A stretch of DNA of 64,000 bases from Chrysomallon squamiferum (taxonomy: Eukaryota > Mollusca > Gastropoda > Neomphalida > Peltospiridae): the NCBI GenBank assembly GCA_012295275.1, contig CM022679.1, positions 8,854,669-8,918,668 on the forward strand, given 5' to 3'. Shown piece by piece: positions 35,651 to 49,286 of the stretch. How positions within the stretch are numbered: the stretch's first letter is position 1; each line of letters starts with the position of its first letter. The translations under genes and the position numbers were made by a program. Under the pieces are notes generated by a model. That model was not told where the DNA came from, ran no database searches, and worked only from the letters and a program-made list of their open reading frames with translations.

Positions 35651-37429
35651 CAAAGCATGGACAGCCAGGATGTATTGTTATTATCAATCCTTACAAGAAA
35701 CAAGTAACAATTAACACTATAAATAAATAAACAAATTCCCCCAAAAAAATTTAATTTAATAAAAAAAACTACACATTTAAAAGAGTGTATAATAATCAGA
35801 TAAAACAAATATTATTGGCCAAGAAACAGGAACTTCCTTTCAAACTGATTTTGTAAGGTATAAAAAAAAAATTAACCCTTCATAAAAAATAAATAAATAA
35901 ATAAATAAAAATAATAATAATAATAATAATTTTTTTTTTTTTTTTTTTTTTTGAAGATAAAATAAAATAATTTTAAAATGATACAAGTTTGATAGAATCC
36001 AGAACTGGAAATAAATTAAATTAATGCACTGCATTTGGTATTTAAGTTACACTGGATTTATGTATGGTTATAAACACCATACATTTAATGGACAAAGCAT
36101 GCAGAGAAAAGCCTGCAGCATGTAGTTACTAAAACCAAAAAAAAAAAAAAAAAATAAAATTATATTTTAACACATCATCATACACTCAACATTAAGTGGT
36201 ATTTCCTATACAGAAGATTTACTAATTTGTTTGGTTTTTTTTTTTTTTGTCGATGACGTTTTACTATGTGTAACTTGAGAACAATAGACAGAAAACAATG
36301 TAACAGAGTAACACAAATTATTAAAGTATTAATTTCAAAATAAAACTAATATATATATATATGTATTATTAATACCAATAAATTACTTAGATTAGAATTA
36401 CTGCTACCATTGAAGTGTCTAAATAGAATAATTTGTATTAACAAGTTTGTAAACTTATGGAACAAGATGATTTTGACACTCAAAGCCTTTTGTAAAACTC
36501 CATCCAGTTAAAGATAATTTGGCTTTTTCCAGTAATAATAATAATAATATTAATAATAATAATAATAACAATAATGATAATAATAATAACAAAAACAACA
36601 ACAACAACAACAACATTAATAAATAAAATAAAATAATAATAACAATAAAAAATATGAAATCATCTTTTCAAGATTCCAAATCAGTTTTTCAGAAAAAAAA
36701 GTTCAAAACAAATACATCTGCTTTAGGCACAAACATTTTATTATTTTTTTTTTTCTTTTTTTTTTCAAATTTGTCATTTAGGTTGTATTTCATTTTATTC
36801 AAACAAACTGAATTAAAACTGAAATCCTACTCTGCTTGGTACATTATTAATTAAACAACAGTACTGTAGTCATACACACAGAAACAAACATATAAATTCT
36901 ATCTTGTTAATTCAATAGTGATAAGAATATCACAGAAACACAAGAGAAAAATAATAAAGTATTGATGCTCCCACCTAATGGATTTATGCATATTAAGCAA
37001 ATAAAATTTAAAAAAAAAAACTGTAATAAAATATTCATGGGAATTATTGTAATTAATGTCAAAGATATTCCAACAGTATACTAATACAGAACTTTAAAAA
37101 AGATGAATATGTTTTAAAGATGAATATGTTTTAAAAATTATTTAAATAGTTGTACCTTCATAATCTGTTAAGAAAATAAGAATCTAATTAATATACTGCA
37201 GATGAAAACACAGTCAAGTCGTTGTTAATTCTAGCACACAGATAAAGGCAGATAAATGATTATAAGTATCCAGAGACAGACTTAGAACTGTGTGTTGTGT
37301 AAAAGAGGATGCTAAGGATCCTGGATATTAGAGGTTTTAAGCAAAACTCTTCAGTAAAAAAATAAAATATTAAAACTGAGAGTATCTCAGAAACTCCAAC
37401 ATTTGTTAACAGAGTTTTACACACGCAGA

Positions 37430-38130
37430 CAATTCCCCTCAAAAAATCACAGGAAAAAAAGTCACAGAAAAAACAAAACACAGGAAAAAAGTCACAATTT
37501 TTAATTAAGATTAAGAAGTATATTAGAAATGAAAGACAGATTAAACACATTTTGTCAGAGTTGTTTGTTAATGTTCTCTGATTTTAATGTTAGTGGTTTA
37601 GGCAGATGTTCCACCCAATACCACAAAGAAATTCTGCCAATAAAAACTAGGTCTTTTGACACATTTCCACCACAACTTTGTTTTGTAACTTGCATCTTTT
37701 ATATACATGAACCCCTCATAACAGATTTTGTTAACACCCTTATTGCTATGAATAACTTCCATATCAAACATACTTCTGATACTAGAGCAAGCTGGGACAT
37801 TTTATAAATCATTTACAATGGGAAGCCTTTAGATTAAATCTATCCTAATCAGTAAGCTAGACCTAATCCTGCCTCACTGATCCTAATTAATTAGTGTAAC
37901 AAGTCACCACCCCTACACAATATGAAGCCCCTTTCTTAATCTTGCCTAATCAATAAGCTTAACAATTACCCCATGCATTCTATGATGCCACATTCAATAC
38001 TCTACAAACCCATACATTTTGTGACTTTTTTCTGTGACTTTTTTCCAGCCACCACACAAACACACACACCCACACCCACTAAACACACACACACACACAC
38101 TTTTTTTTCTGTGACTTTTTTCCAAGACAC
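37430..38130. mobile_element. possible 0.7-kb element with inverted GTGACTTTTTTCC ends
   Basis: Copies of GTGACTTTTTTCTGTGACTT read in one direction at 38020-38125 and in the other at 37440-37500, around 520 bp of unique-looking sequence. That interior contains two ~75-bp partly similar blocks (CCTAATCAGTAAGCT and CCTAATCAATAAGCT). It could be a non-autonomous element with subterminal repeats. No transposase or clear target duplication was seen. Confidence 0.35.
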
Positions 38131-39215
38131 ACACACACACATTGTAAACATAACAATATATTTTATGGCAAGGTAATTTACATCATTTCTCTACTATCCT
38201 CAGATTCAAACTAATGTTGACTGTAATCACAACAGGTCAATGCAGAATTAATATGTAAGAGCCGAAGGTTAGTTTAACCAACTGGTTGCTCTTAGATGTT
38301 TCTTTTAACTGACACAGAACAACATTAACAAAGTGATCAAATAAATGCTACACAAAACAGCTTCATTGTCATATACAGAACTGCCTTATAATCATGACAG
38401 GAATGGAATTTACGATTTGCGTTACAAATCAAATTGTGTAAAATATATCTGATATTACATGCATGACTTGTTTTGTTACATGGTCACAAAAAAAAAAAAA
38501 TAAATGAAAATCCAAGATGGCGTAAATCATAATGAGATTATTAATTTATTTTCATAATTAGTACCGCAAAATGGTTAATTAAAATAAAATGATTACTTGA
38601 AATATACACAAATATGTACATAGGCTGTTTGAATGTATATTAGTATGGAATGTTATTTTTAAAAGATATCAATTTTATGATGAAATGTAATTGTTAAATT
38701 AAATAGTAGTCAGAAACAACAAAAAAAAAAGTGATGGTATGATGATGATGATGATTATGAGAATGATGATGATGATGATGACAAAGACAACAACAACAAC
38801 AATAATAATACTAATAAATAATTTTAATAATAATACATTCATAATAACCTCAGCACTATTATTTAAATAATTATATATTTGATACCTATGAAATTAGTAC
38901 AAAGCATTTTAACTGATGGTGTATTTGAAGAATGTTAGGCGTAAATAGACAGCTATTTTATCTACATCACGTAAAACAGCAGAAAACCTGACACTCAGCT
39001 TCAGTATCAGCAGGACATCTTTTTTTTTATTATCAAACGTTTGCTGCTCAGATATTAATAGAAAAATATAAGTTATATATGAGTTGGTGACATTTTTGTG
39101 TCTGTGTGTGTGTGTGAGAGAGAGAAAGAGAGAGAGAGAAAGAGAAAGAGTGTATGAGAGAAATTCAGTAAATGTGATATTCTCTAAAGGTGTATTGGTA
39201 AAGGTATGTCTGTGT

Positions 39216-39220
<5 letters not shown>

Positions 39221-39296
<76 letters not shown>
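39221..39296. repeat. (AG)38 microsatellite
   Basis: A perfect AG tract, preceded by shorter interrupted AG runs at 39116-39150. Confidence 0.97.
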
Positions 39297-39301
<5 letters not shown>

Positions 39302-39599
39302 GTGTGTGTGAATGTATGATTAAATTTACAATAACCAAAAAGGAAGGAAATACAAGTGAACTATCAAGATAAAACAAAACAAAAGAAAAAAAAAAAAACC
39401 CATCAGCTAACGTGTTTTGGAAATAAACAGAAAATATGTAAAACTTATGTTATCTGGATGACTGTTTAAAATAACATAAAAAAAATAATATATATATATA
39501 TATAGTGGGGTGATTTGTTTGCTTGTTGTTTTTGTTATGGATTTTGTACATGTGTGCATTCAACTATTCTCAAATATACAGTTCAGTATTTCACTCAGA

Positions 39600-40520
39600 A
39601 TACTATGGACATATACTGAACTAAACAGAACCAGAAGCATTATATTAAACTGAACCAAGAAAAATTAAAAAAAAACAAAAACTGTATGGTATACTGAACC
39701 AATTACCACAAATATAATGTAATATACTGAACCAAGTAGAACAAATACATAGTATTATAATGAAGCCAGTAGGAAAATATATAGCTGTAGATTGAACTAA
39801 GCATAATAAATATATTGTTGTACACTGTACAAAGTATCAAAAACTCATTGTTTTACATTGTTTTACATTGAACTAAGTAGAACAAATAAATATATGGTAG
39901 TAGACTGAACCAACTAGAATTAATACATTGTAGTACACTGAAGGAAGTTTTAAAAATATAATATAGTATTTTGTACCAAGAAAAACAAATACACTGTAGT
40001 ATACTGAACTAAGTAGAATAAATACACTGTAGTACTAACTGAAGGAAGTGCTAACAATATATTGTAATATACTGTAATATACTGAACCAAAAAGGATAAA
40101 TACATTGTTGTATACTGAACCAAACAGAACAAAGATATTGCTGTAGACTGAACTAGGAAGAAAAAAAAGAGTATGTAGTACACTGAACAAAGTATTATAA
40201 ATTATTATATATATTGAATCAAGCAGAATAAATACACTGTAGTAGACTGAACCAAGTATAATAATAAATACAGTGTAGTACACTGAAGGAAGTATTAAAA
40301 ACATATGTAATCTAATGAACCATGAAGAAAAAAACATTGCAGTATATTGAACCTACAAGAATAAACACACTGTAGTACACTGAGGAAGTACGAAAAATTT
40401 AATCTAATCTAATGAACCACGAAGAACAAAAACATTGTAGTATACTGAACTAGTCAGAATAAATATGCTGCAGTTAAGAAAGTATTAAAATATATTGTAG
40501 TATATTAAACCAAGTAGTAC
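39600..40520. repeat. ~36-bp degenerate tandem array
   Basis: The recurring unit is TACATTGTAGTATACTGAAC plus CAAGTAGAACAAA with many variants; more than 20 diverged copies. It is in ADAP intron 1. No splice motif is conserved in it. Confidence 0.85.
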
Positions 40521-41220
40521 AAACTGAAATGTGACACTGTTCTCCACACATCAGTGATTTGTCACAGCTTTTACTAATAGAATGGTGTGTGTGATTTTCA
40601 TGTAATATACAATGACAGAAATTACAATGAATTAAGGAAGTGATATCCACTTCTTTTGAGATTCAAAAAAAAAAAAAAAAAAAAAAAAGGAGTGGTATTG
40701 TTGATCATATCCTTTCTAATTTAAAAAAAAACAACATAATACATACAATGTAAATGTATACACTAAATCTACAAACAACAAACAGTTATCTACTTCTGAA
40801 AATACGATATGTGTTGACTGATATTAGTATTCAGTTAGTTATATTTCACAAATAAATAACACAGTAATTGAGTAAACAAAATGAAAATTTAAATAATATT
40901 AAAGATGCTGTAAGATAATCCATGACCCGGTATGCAATAAATAAAAGATAAGAAAAAAAACACATCAACACATACATCATATAATAATATCAGTATTTCA
41001 CCGACGACTCGGATAAAACGCTGTATATAAACATATGGTGATATTTATTAAATAATATTCGGTGATTGTGGATCTCTTAACGTAGGAGGAAATTAACTAT
41101 TGATCAGCCTGAACAGGTGGATAAAATTAGAAACGCATAAAAGTCACATAAGAAATTCTGAAGGTAAAATAGAGGGAAAAAAAATAGATATATTTTAAAG
41201 TGTTTTCAAATAAATCTTAC

Positions 41221-41299
41221 CTTTAGCTCCACAGTCAGCACATGTATCATTTCCAGGCTGGCTAGCGAGCTGTAAAAGTTGTCTTAGGTTTTCCGCCAT
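41221..41299 (-). CDS. ADAP1: ADAP exon 1: start codon and first half of ArfGAP zinc finger
   Basis: The gene encodes an Arf GTPase-activating protein with dual PH domains (centaurin-alpha type), which binds PtdIns(3,4,5)P3 at the plasma membrane and turns off Arf6. This exon reads M-A-E-N-L-R-Q-L-L-Q-L, then D-T-C-A-D-C-G-A-K and the first base of an aspartate codon. The start resembles vertebrate ADAP1 (M-A-x-x-x-R-R-A-L-L-E-L-L), and C20/C23 are the first zinc ligands. The donor is AAAG|GTAAGA. No in-frame ATG precedes it within the GC-richer leader. The full set of exons is 41221-41299, 30085-30209, 28134-28225, 27371-27560, 25332-25478, 22854-22937, 22295-22426 and 20514-20736, perhaps with 19419-19468. 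All phases agree. ADAP1 versus ADAP2 cannot be told apart in an invertebrate, so the symbol is a family label. Confidence 0.95.
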
Positions 41300-41540
41300 C
41301 TTGTAGGGAATGAATCACACCTCCTATACGCCAACGTTATTCTGTCTATTAATAGTATCTTGGAAAACCACCAGTAAATCTTGTTGTAACGTATATTTAT
41401 TTATTTATTTATTTTTTTTTTTTTTTTAAGCCGGATGTATGACGTCGCTATTTTGTTGTACTAAGTAACAAAGCAAGACACTAACAGCCGGGGTCGTTTT
41501 ACCATTGTCTTCCGTATTCTATGACGGCATATGTGATATA
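41285..41540 (-). promoter_or_regulatory. ADAP 5' UTR/promoter with YY1-like site on the ATG
   Basis: On the minus strand the start codon lies in CAAGATGGCGG, the classic YY1 core CAAGATGGC often found at metazoan translation starts. The upstream 200 bp are comparatively CpG-rich, except for an ATTT/poly-T run at 41396-41427. No TATA box is clear. Confidence 0.45.
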
Positions 41541-41700
41541 ATCAGCTTTTACCCATGACTAATGCGTACATTTATATGTATATACGTGTGTGTGTGTGTG
41601 TGAAGGGAAGTGGGAGAAAGTCCATTTTTTTTTTTTTTTTTTTTGAAATTCATTATAATAAATAAGATATATTGTTTCTTTAAGCATAAAATTATCTGTA

Positions 41701-41745
<45 letters not shown>

Positions 41746-42162
41746 TTAATATTAATTTATTATTTTTTTTTTTTTTTTTTTTTTGTCACTTCATAACCTT
41801 CACTTATAATACTCAAAACATTTAAATAAAACATTCCTTGTTCCAATAAAAAATTTAAATTCTACGAAATAAATTGAATTAGACTGTTCGTCTGGACATT
41901 ACTGAACCAAAAACTTCCGTCTATCCAAAGCTAGAGACTATTTTTTCGTAGCATTTTAATCGTTCTTTGCTGATTGTATTTTAGATTCGGCACGGTTAGC
42001 AAATTAAAATAAAAATAATAAAATTTATTTTCCAGATATTTGTTTAATAGAAAGAAAAAATATATCAGCTATTAATAGAGCATGATAATAAAATAATATG
42101 TTCATCGGAATGCACAGAAAGATATATAAAAAAATGTTCTGGTTATTATATATTTATTTGTA

Positions 42163-42163
<1 letters not shown>

Positions 42164-42205
<42 letters not shown>

Positions 42206-42240
42206 GTTGTTGTTGTTGTTGTTGTTGTTGTTATTATTAT
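42164..42240. repeat. ATT then GTT microsatellite
   Basis: A perfect ATT run passes directly into a GTT run. Confidence 0.95.
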
Positions 42241-42779
42241 ATTATTATTTTACAATATAAGAACAGTAGTGGTAATTTATAATTATTTTAATAATATATT
42301 TTTAAATTCGTAAGAAATTACTTTGATTTAGTTTAATTGTTTGTTTTTTTCTTTTCTTTTTTCTGTAATACTTTTTTGCTTTATACACTAATAATAATAA
42401 TAATAATAATGATAATAATAATAATTTTAAAAGTACAGTCATTTTTTTATTACGTTATGCCTACAAATTTTGCTTGTGCTGTGAAATAGAACTCAGTCTG
42501 TTTAGTGTTTTGCACTCTTCCTGTAACGCTTCTTAATGCCTTAAAATAATATTGTAGTTGTTTACCTTTGACTGCATGTAAAATGCTTTTTTCTTTGCAA
42601 GGGCAACAGATAATTTTAAATGCATTATTTATTTGTATCTTCTCTGTTACAGCCCAAGACAATTTAAAACATCATGAAGGATATCCATCATTGTCTAAAA
42701 TTTCTATAACTAATTTATAAATTTTTAAAATTTTTTTATTTTTTTTTAATAATATTTCAAAATAGACAAATTTAGTGAA

Positions 42780-43200
42780 TAATATTTGCTTAACATACTC
42801 GATAAATTATTTGAAATACGTATACGCTGTGTTTTCGAGAAATTGTTAAATATGAATACGCAGATAAGAATATTTGCCTTGCGTATTCAACAAATGAAGT
42901 CAAACGTATGCGTTGTGCAGAATATTTGGCTTGCGTACTGAACAAATTATACGTTGAAAAGTAATTTGTTTTCGTATGCGACACATTAAATCAAACATGT
43001 ATATGCTTTATGAAGAATATTTGCCTTGCTTATTCAAAAAATTAAGTAAACTATGTATACTCTGTGAAGAATATTTGCATTGGCGTATTCGATAAACTGA
43101 TAAATATATATACGCAATGAAAAATATATTGCCTTGTGTATTTGACAAATTAAGTAAAGAATGTATAGGTTGTGAAGAATATTTGCCTTGCGTATTTCTA
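42780..43200. repeat. ~62-bp degenerate tandem array
   Basis: The phrase GAAGAATATTTGCCTTGCGT plus ATTCGACAAATTAAGTAAA recurs about seven times with indels. No splice junction is associated. Confidence 0.8.
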
Positions 43201-43455
43201 TATATATATAAATAATAAAAATAATATAATAGTAATAAATTAATTAATAAAACAAATAAATAAAAAAGAAAGCCTAGTTATCGTAATCATGATTATTTTT
43301 CAAGATTACTATACACACCACCCAAAAAAAAAATTCTACGAATACAACTTATAAAAAGATAATAATAGTAAAAATAAACACAAAAAATAAAAATAAAAAT
43401 AAAAAATTCTAAAGAATATCTGTGAGATGATCACGATGGGTTAGTTTTCCTTGTT

Positions 43456-43487
<32 letters not shown>

Positions 43488-44201
43488 TCATTACAGTCGC
43501 TATAATGTATCTTGGGACGGAACACCTACCAAGTTCAGTCCCTTGCTCCACACAGAACTGTGCGTCACTGTGCGATATTACACAGAACTTGTTATCTTTG
43601 GATCTTGTATAACACGCCTCACATTATCAATACGGTAGGTGAATGGTGTTTGTTCCCCCCTTTCATTATTACACTGGGAGTTATTGGCTAACTTGGAATC
43701 ACTCCAAATCATAATCTGGAAACCTAGCTTTCCCATTATAGGACGTAACGGCAGGTGAAAACTTATCTCATGATAAATTACATTTTATTCGCGGCTCTTG
43801 TGGTATTTTTTTGCATAGGCAAACAAAAATTCGATATTTTATCAAATTAATGTTTATGTACTTATATTTATTTATTTTTTTATTTATTTTTTTAATTAAA
43901 AATGAAAAATAAATGAAAGAAAAATAAAGAAAGAAATTGCTATTTATTATTGTTGTTGTTGTTGATGATGATGTCGTTAAAATTATTATTGTTGTTATTC
44001 AGTAATTTAATAATTATTATTATTATTATTATTTATTTTCGTTCTCTGTCTCTCTGTTTATCTGTATGTCTGTCAAACAAGAACAATTTTTATATATTTT
44101 TTTAAATTTGTTTGTATTTCAATATTTGGTTTGGTTTTACACATATACACACAAACAGAAAAATGTATGTATGTTCATGTGTGCGTCTGTATATGTGTGT
44201 G

Positions 44202-44232
<31 letters not shown>

Positions 44233-45909
44233 GCACACATGCAAATATGTATGATTAAGGAATATTCTGTAAAAAAATATATGGGTACATGAGGATGTGG
44301 TTTTGGTCACATACGCAAAAGTTTCTTTTTTTTTCTTTTCATTTTTTTTATTTTATTTATTTATTTATTTTTTTTTTTTTTTTTTCAAAACACGTTTGTA
44401 TGGTACACTGTTAATAATGATCCAAGTGATAAAGTTAAAATAAACCAAGATATTATCTTAGCAACTGTACCAGTCCGTCTCAATTAGCGTGAGCTCGACA
44501 GATCCCCGCCTAATCTACCTGACTACCTGAATGACTGAATAAAACACAGGCGACAACGTGACGCTGCATGAACAACCTCTGCCAGTCGGTCTCGTTTTAT
44601 ACATCAACGGCGCGGTACTGTGCTTCTCAGATACTCCGTGTACGACAACGTCGTTACTTTTTCCAACACCAAAGTTTAATATTAAATGCTCGGCACAGCT
44701 ACTAAAGAAATGGATTTTAAGCTTTCTGTCTGTTCGTGATGTGTGCAGTCTGACTGAAAATTGTAAAATTAATGTTAAAATTTAACACTCATTTCTCAAC
44801 CATTTAAATAATAAAAAAATAAAAAAAAAGTAATTTATTTTTTTATTTGTAATTTTAATTTAATTAATTTGTGTTTAATGCAAAAAAAGTGACACTATTT
44901 TTATATATTAAATGCGATGTAGTCTATCTATAAAACGATTCACAATAGATTCTGTTTTACAAGGGCGTATCCAGGATGTTTTCAGTAACGGGAGGAGCAT
45001 ATTATAATTACGTTAACCTGGTCTGCTTGAACAGTTACAATTTATTAATGTCCATGGGAAACCTACCTAGGTAGTATGTTCAATTCACAATGCAATCAAA
45101 TGCTGAACGCATTAATGAGGACCAGTATACAGACAGACATACAGGCAGAAACAAATTAACGTGCTAATCAGAGTGAGCTGTTGTTGAAGCACGTCTACGA
45201 CAGGCACGTTGTCTACTTCACATTAAATACACCAGGACGACCATCTTTGTAACATTCAGTGTTTCTCGTTATTTTTCCTTTTCTTTTATGATTTATTTGT
45301 AATTATATCTTTAATAGTTGTACCATACAAATCTTGCTGAACTGACAGAGTTTAGATATTCTTGTCATGTATGAGATAACAGCTGCGCAACATATAACAC
45401 CAACTTTGTGAAGGATAAATTTCAAAATAAATAAGCTTTATTATGAAGTTAACCGTCAGTAAAAAAAAAAATTGCCGCTGATTTTATGCAGTGTATTATG
45501 AACTGGTCAATGTGGGTATATTTGATTATACTGTTCTTTCACAGCTTATAAAGCGCAGTATTGATAAACTTCGAGTGTCAAAGTCGATCAATATGTCAAA
45601 TAAAGAATGTGCAATCTATCTGATGACTCTTAAACGCCTCGATGACAAAAGATATGTTTACTTAGCCAGGAAATCGTATGCAGTGAGAATTTGAAAAATT
45701 CATATATCTCGACGAAAACTGGAATAATGAGACTTTAAAGGAATGAATTATTCGAAGAGTCTTAATTTTTTTTTTTTTTTTTTTTTTGGTTTGGTTCGGT
45801 CAGTTTTAAAAATTGTATATTTAGTTACATGCACATAAAAAAAAATAATAAAATAAATAAAAATAGCAAATAAATTATTTAGTTATGTTTGTAAAGATGT
45901 GTCAGTGAA

Positions 45910-46026
<117 letters not shown>

Positions 46027-46784
46027 TTCCTGAAGAATATCTGACGACAACGTTTATCCTGTGACAAAACGAATCACCAGATAAGGATTTGTTAGCGCAA
46101 TACGTTACTTACAAAATTACGAATGTGTTCGTGTTATCGCTCATTTAGTTTGTTGACTCTCAACTTATCTGCTCTCAAACAGATAACATTTTGTTTACAT
46201 TACTTAGGAACAAGACTTCTAATACTTTAGATATTAAAAGTTCTATCTATACGTATGTTGGGTTTAAAGCTAAAAGTGTTATAATTATTTCATTTAGCAA
46301 GATGAATTGCTTCTATTTTCAAGTAATATCCGCGACATAACTGATTTTATGTTAGTTTAGTTTTCTAGATTAAACTTTTCTTACGTTGATTATCATTAAG
46401 AAGACAAATATTATACAAACACTTTCAAATATTATATTTCTTACATATGAAAATTTGCTTTAAATATATATATTTATATATTGATCATCGTCATTATATT
46501 TATATGTATTATTATTATATATTATATTATGAACTGTATAGAGACGTATTTTACTTAAGACTCAAAAATCAGGCTATATAATGTTGTTAAATAGTAATTA
46601 AGAAAAAGTCATTCCATTCTCTTCTTAAAGTTCTGAGTTTCGTGTTCAGCTCACCTACCAAACATAATAGTCTTACAAACTGCTTTCTTCTTCTTCTTCT
46701 TCTTTTCCATTTTAACGAATCTTTCCTATTAGCAACTATATATTGCTGACCTTGGCCTTCCCTGGTTTGAGATCATGACTGAGG

Positions 46785-47078
46785 TACGATGAGTTGCATG
46801 ATCGATCCTCCTTCGTGTCCCCAATGAAAGTTTGTTTCCGTTCCCGCAAGTGCTTCATGACTGATTTGTAAAAAGGCCATTGTATAAGCTTTCATATTTA
46901 AGAGAAGGTGCAAGAAAAGCTCCCTTGCTGCTAATCGAGACAGGGTATTCTTCTATCGTTCTCTTTGTTTTCTCGTTCCAGCCAGTACTCCGCAACTTGT
47001 GTAACTTGTTGCATATAGTATGCTACTTATGGGTTGGTACATATATAGAATCCCTTGCTGCTATTCAATAAGAGCAGC
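46785..47078 (+). mobile_element. two truncated copies of a gastropod-type SINE
   Basis: Copy A (about 46785-46950) has a GATCGATCC phrase and ends GCTCCCTTGCTGCTAATCGA. Copy B (about 46965-47078) has TTCTCGTTCCAGCCAGTACT, a middle section, then ATCCCTTGCTGCTATTCAAT. These phrases in this order match an abundant SINE body I recall from gastropod genomes. The 3' tail beyond the TTGCTGCT block is missing. Not checked against a repeat library. Confidence 0.65.
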
Positions 47079-47599
47079 TCAAGATGTTTTTGATGGTCGT
47101 TAATAAGGGAACAACGGGTGTGCTGTGGTTTGGTTTCGTTGTTGCTGTATTTTATATCATACTGAAAAATGCATTTTTATGTTTGTTTGTTTTTTTCATC
47201 TCAAACCAAACCACCTCTTGGCTAGGCACTGGATCTAAAATTGTTATTATCTCTCTCATTCATAGTTATTACTTTGTACAGTAGCGCGCTTACAAAATCA
47301 TTCTAAAGAATAAAATGTTTTATTTGGAATCGCGTCAATTTTTTATTATTGAATACAACACCTCCCAATATATAGGTCAAGTATATAATAACTTGTGTGC
47401 GTGTTATGTTAAATGGCATAATAGAACATAAGCGGAAAAAAAAAAAAAAATCAAAAAAAGTTTTTATGTATTTTATTTCAGGTGAGAAAAATGCCTTTTC
47501 GATGGTGCAAAATAAAGGAGCTTACGTGTATATAAAAAGTATATATATATATTTTTTTGTTTGTTTGATTGAACATTCAATATGATGTTTGGGTTTTAT

Positions 47600-47851
47600 T
47601 TGATATCTGTGTTTGTACCGTAACGCACATTCGGTTCTCGTATTCTAGATTTCACTTGCTTCACGAGATCGTTCGCTCGCGTTCCTGTCAAAATTCAAAT
47701 ATCGATTCCAGTCTGACGGCAAATATTGACTGATTGCGACCGATCGATATTCACTGATTTGTTCTTTACATTTCGCCGTCGGCAAGAATGGAATGTTTGT
47801 GACTGAGATTCCAAACTGACAACTTACAGAGAGCGCTACACGCAACGACAG
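47600..47851 (+). promoter_or_regulatory. candidate non-coding first exon A (with promoter) of the LRR gene
   Basis: A 250-bp CpG-containing, low-AT island ends in a strong donor, GCAACGACAG|GTAAGG (GT at 47852). No long open frame runs into the donor. The strand and order fit an upstream 5' UTR exon of the LRR gene 7 kb away, whose first coding exon has an acceptor and an in-frame stop before its ATG. The link is inferred; it could belong to an unseen gene. Confidence 0.35.
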
Positions 47852-47973
47852 GTAAGGTGAATATTTGACTACAGTTATTTCAGAACAGTCATTATGAAAC
47901 GTTGTTAATTTCTCCATATTAAATTATTTTATTTCTTTCTTCTTATTATATATATATATTTTTTACTGAATTT

Positions 47974-47976
<3 letters not shown>

Positions 47977-48054
<78 letters not shown>
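47977..48054. repeat. (CT)39 microsatellite
   Basis: A perfect CT tract, inverted relative to the GA tract 2 kb to its left. Confidence 0.98.
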
Positions 48055-48059
<5 letters not shown>

Positions 48060-49254
48060 ACAGACATGGTATTTATGTTCAGAAGCTAGTCTTGTTTTTC
48101 ACATTGAAAATATTATCAACTAATTAAGTAATATGAGAGGTTTTTTGGTTACTGATTTGTATTGGGTTATGAAAGTTTCACGAACAACATCTCTGAAAAA
48201 GACCGGCTTAAATATTACAAAGTTGTTAGGAAATCCCAGTTTTAATAATCAAAAATAATAAAACCGTCATTACTCAATAGCCACTCCCAAAAACAACAAC
48301 AACAACAATATAACAATTTATCGCTAAGAAAGAACAGAAGCGATTAATAATAATAATAATAATTATAATAATAATAATAATAATATTATATTAATAGAGA
48401 TAATAATAAATTATGTTATTAATGTTAATAACACGAAATAAATAATGTTATCGTAGGCCGTTAGTGTGTATTTCTGTACAAAAGAGGTTAATATCAGTGA
48501 CTCCCTCTTCCGCCTAACGATAATCGATTACATTTTATATTGAATAAATCAAGACTTCTAAATCGATTTATAATGTTACTGTCACTTTCTTCTACGTAGA
48601 ACAGGCGGCAATATTATACCACCAAACCAAGATGGTGTAAATGAAATCAGAGCTCTGCTGTTCTGTTTAGATTTCATTTAATGCAATGTTTTTAAGGTTT
48701 TCAAAAATATGAAATTAAATATACGATTCTTATTCAATAATCGCAACATACATAGATTTTATTATTGTTTAAAAAATAAATTAATTAATTAATTAATAAA
48801 AAAAACAAAAAAAAACAAATACAAACGAATGAACAAAGACAATTTTTGATTACATTAATATATTATTATGATAATTATCATCGTCATCATTATCAGCAAA
48901 ATCATCATCATCATTGTTGTTGTTGCTGCTGTTGATATTATTATAGTCGCCTCGTTGCTGTTGTTGTTACTGTTCACCATCTGTTAAAGTTAAACTATGT
49001 AAACTTTTCTGAACAAAGTTATGTTTGGCGGGCTGGAAGGATTCCGTAAATTAGGCTGGACTGTATTCACGATTCGAAATTTTATTTCTCTAAAGAATAT
49101 ACATACTCAGTATTACTATATTATTGTTGTTATAATTTATTTATTTATTAATTTATTGTTTGTTTATTTGTTTGTTTATTTGTCTATTTATATGCTTGTT
49201 TATTTGTTTTTATTTTTATATGTCGTGTTTTTACAAAATACACACACACACTTG

Positions 49255-49286
<32 letters not shown>

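Larger units (their letters stand above)
30210..41220. other. ADAP intron 1 (11 kb)
   Basis: A large first intron with no supported coding exon of ADAP. It holds a ~62-bp array (30.3-30.67 kb), a cryptic plus-strand exon-like segment (31.07-31.14 kb), poly-A runs (31410, 33740-33778), CA/TA/GT runs (31.97-32.2, 33.2-33.42, 34.9-35.13 kb), GA tracts (34.16, 39.22 kb), AAAAT arrays (35.49-35.65 kb), a possible mobile element (37.43-38.13 kb) and a ~36-bp array (39.6-40.5 kb). The segments 32.5-32.85 and 38.2-38.5 kb are unique-looking and unidentified. Confidence 0.7.

Noticed and set aside
42450-42662. Minus-strand open frame upstream of ADAP
   Set aside because: No known motif, no acceptor/donor pair in phase with ADAP exon 1.
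44558-44785. Plus-strand open frame in a GC-richer segment
   Set aside because: Begins at a non-ATG codon, no recognisable family, no junctions with neighbours; left as unidentified sequence.
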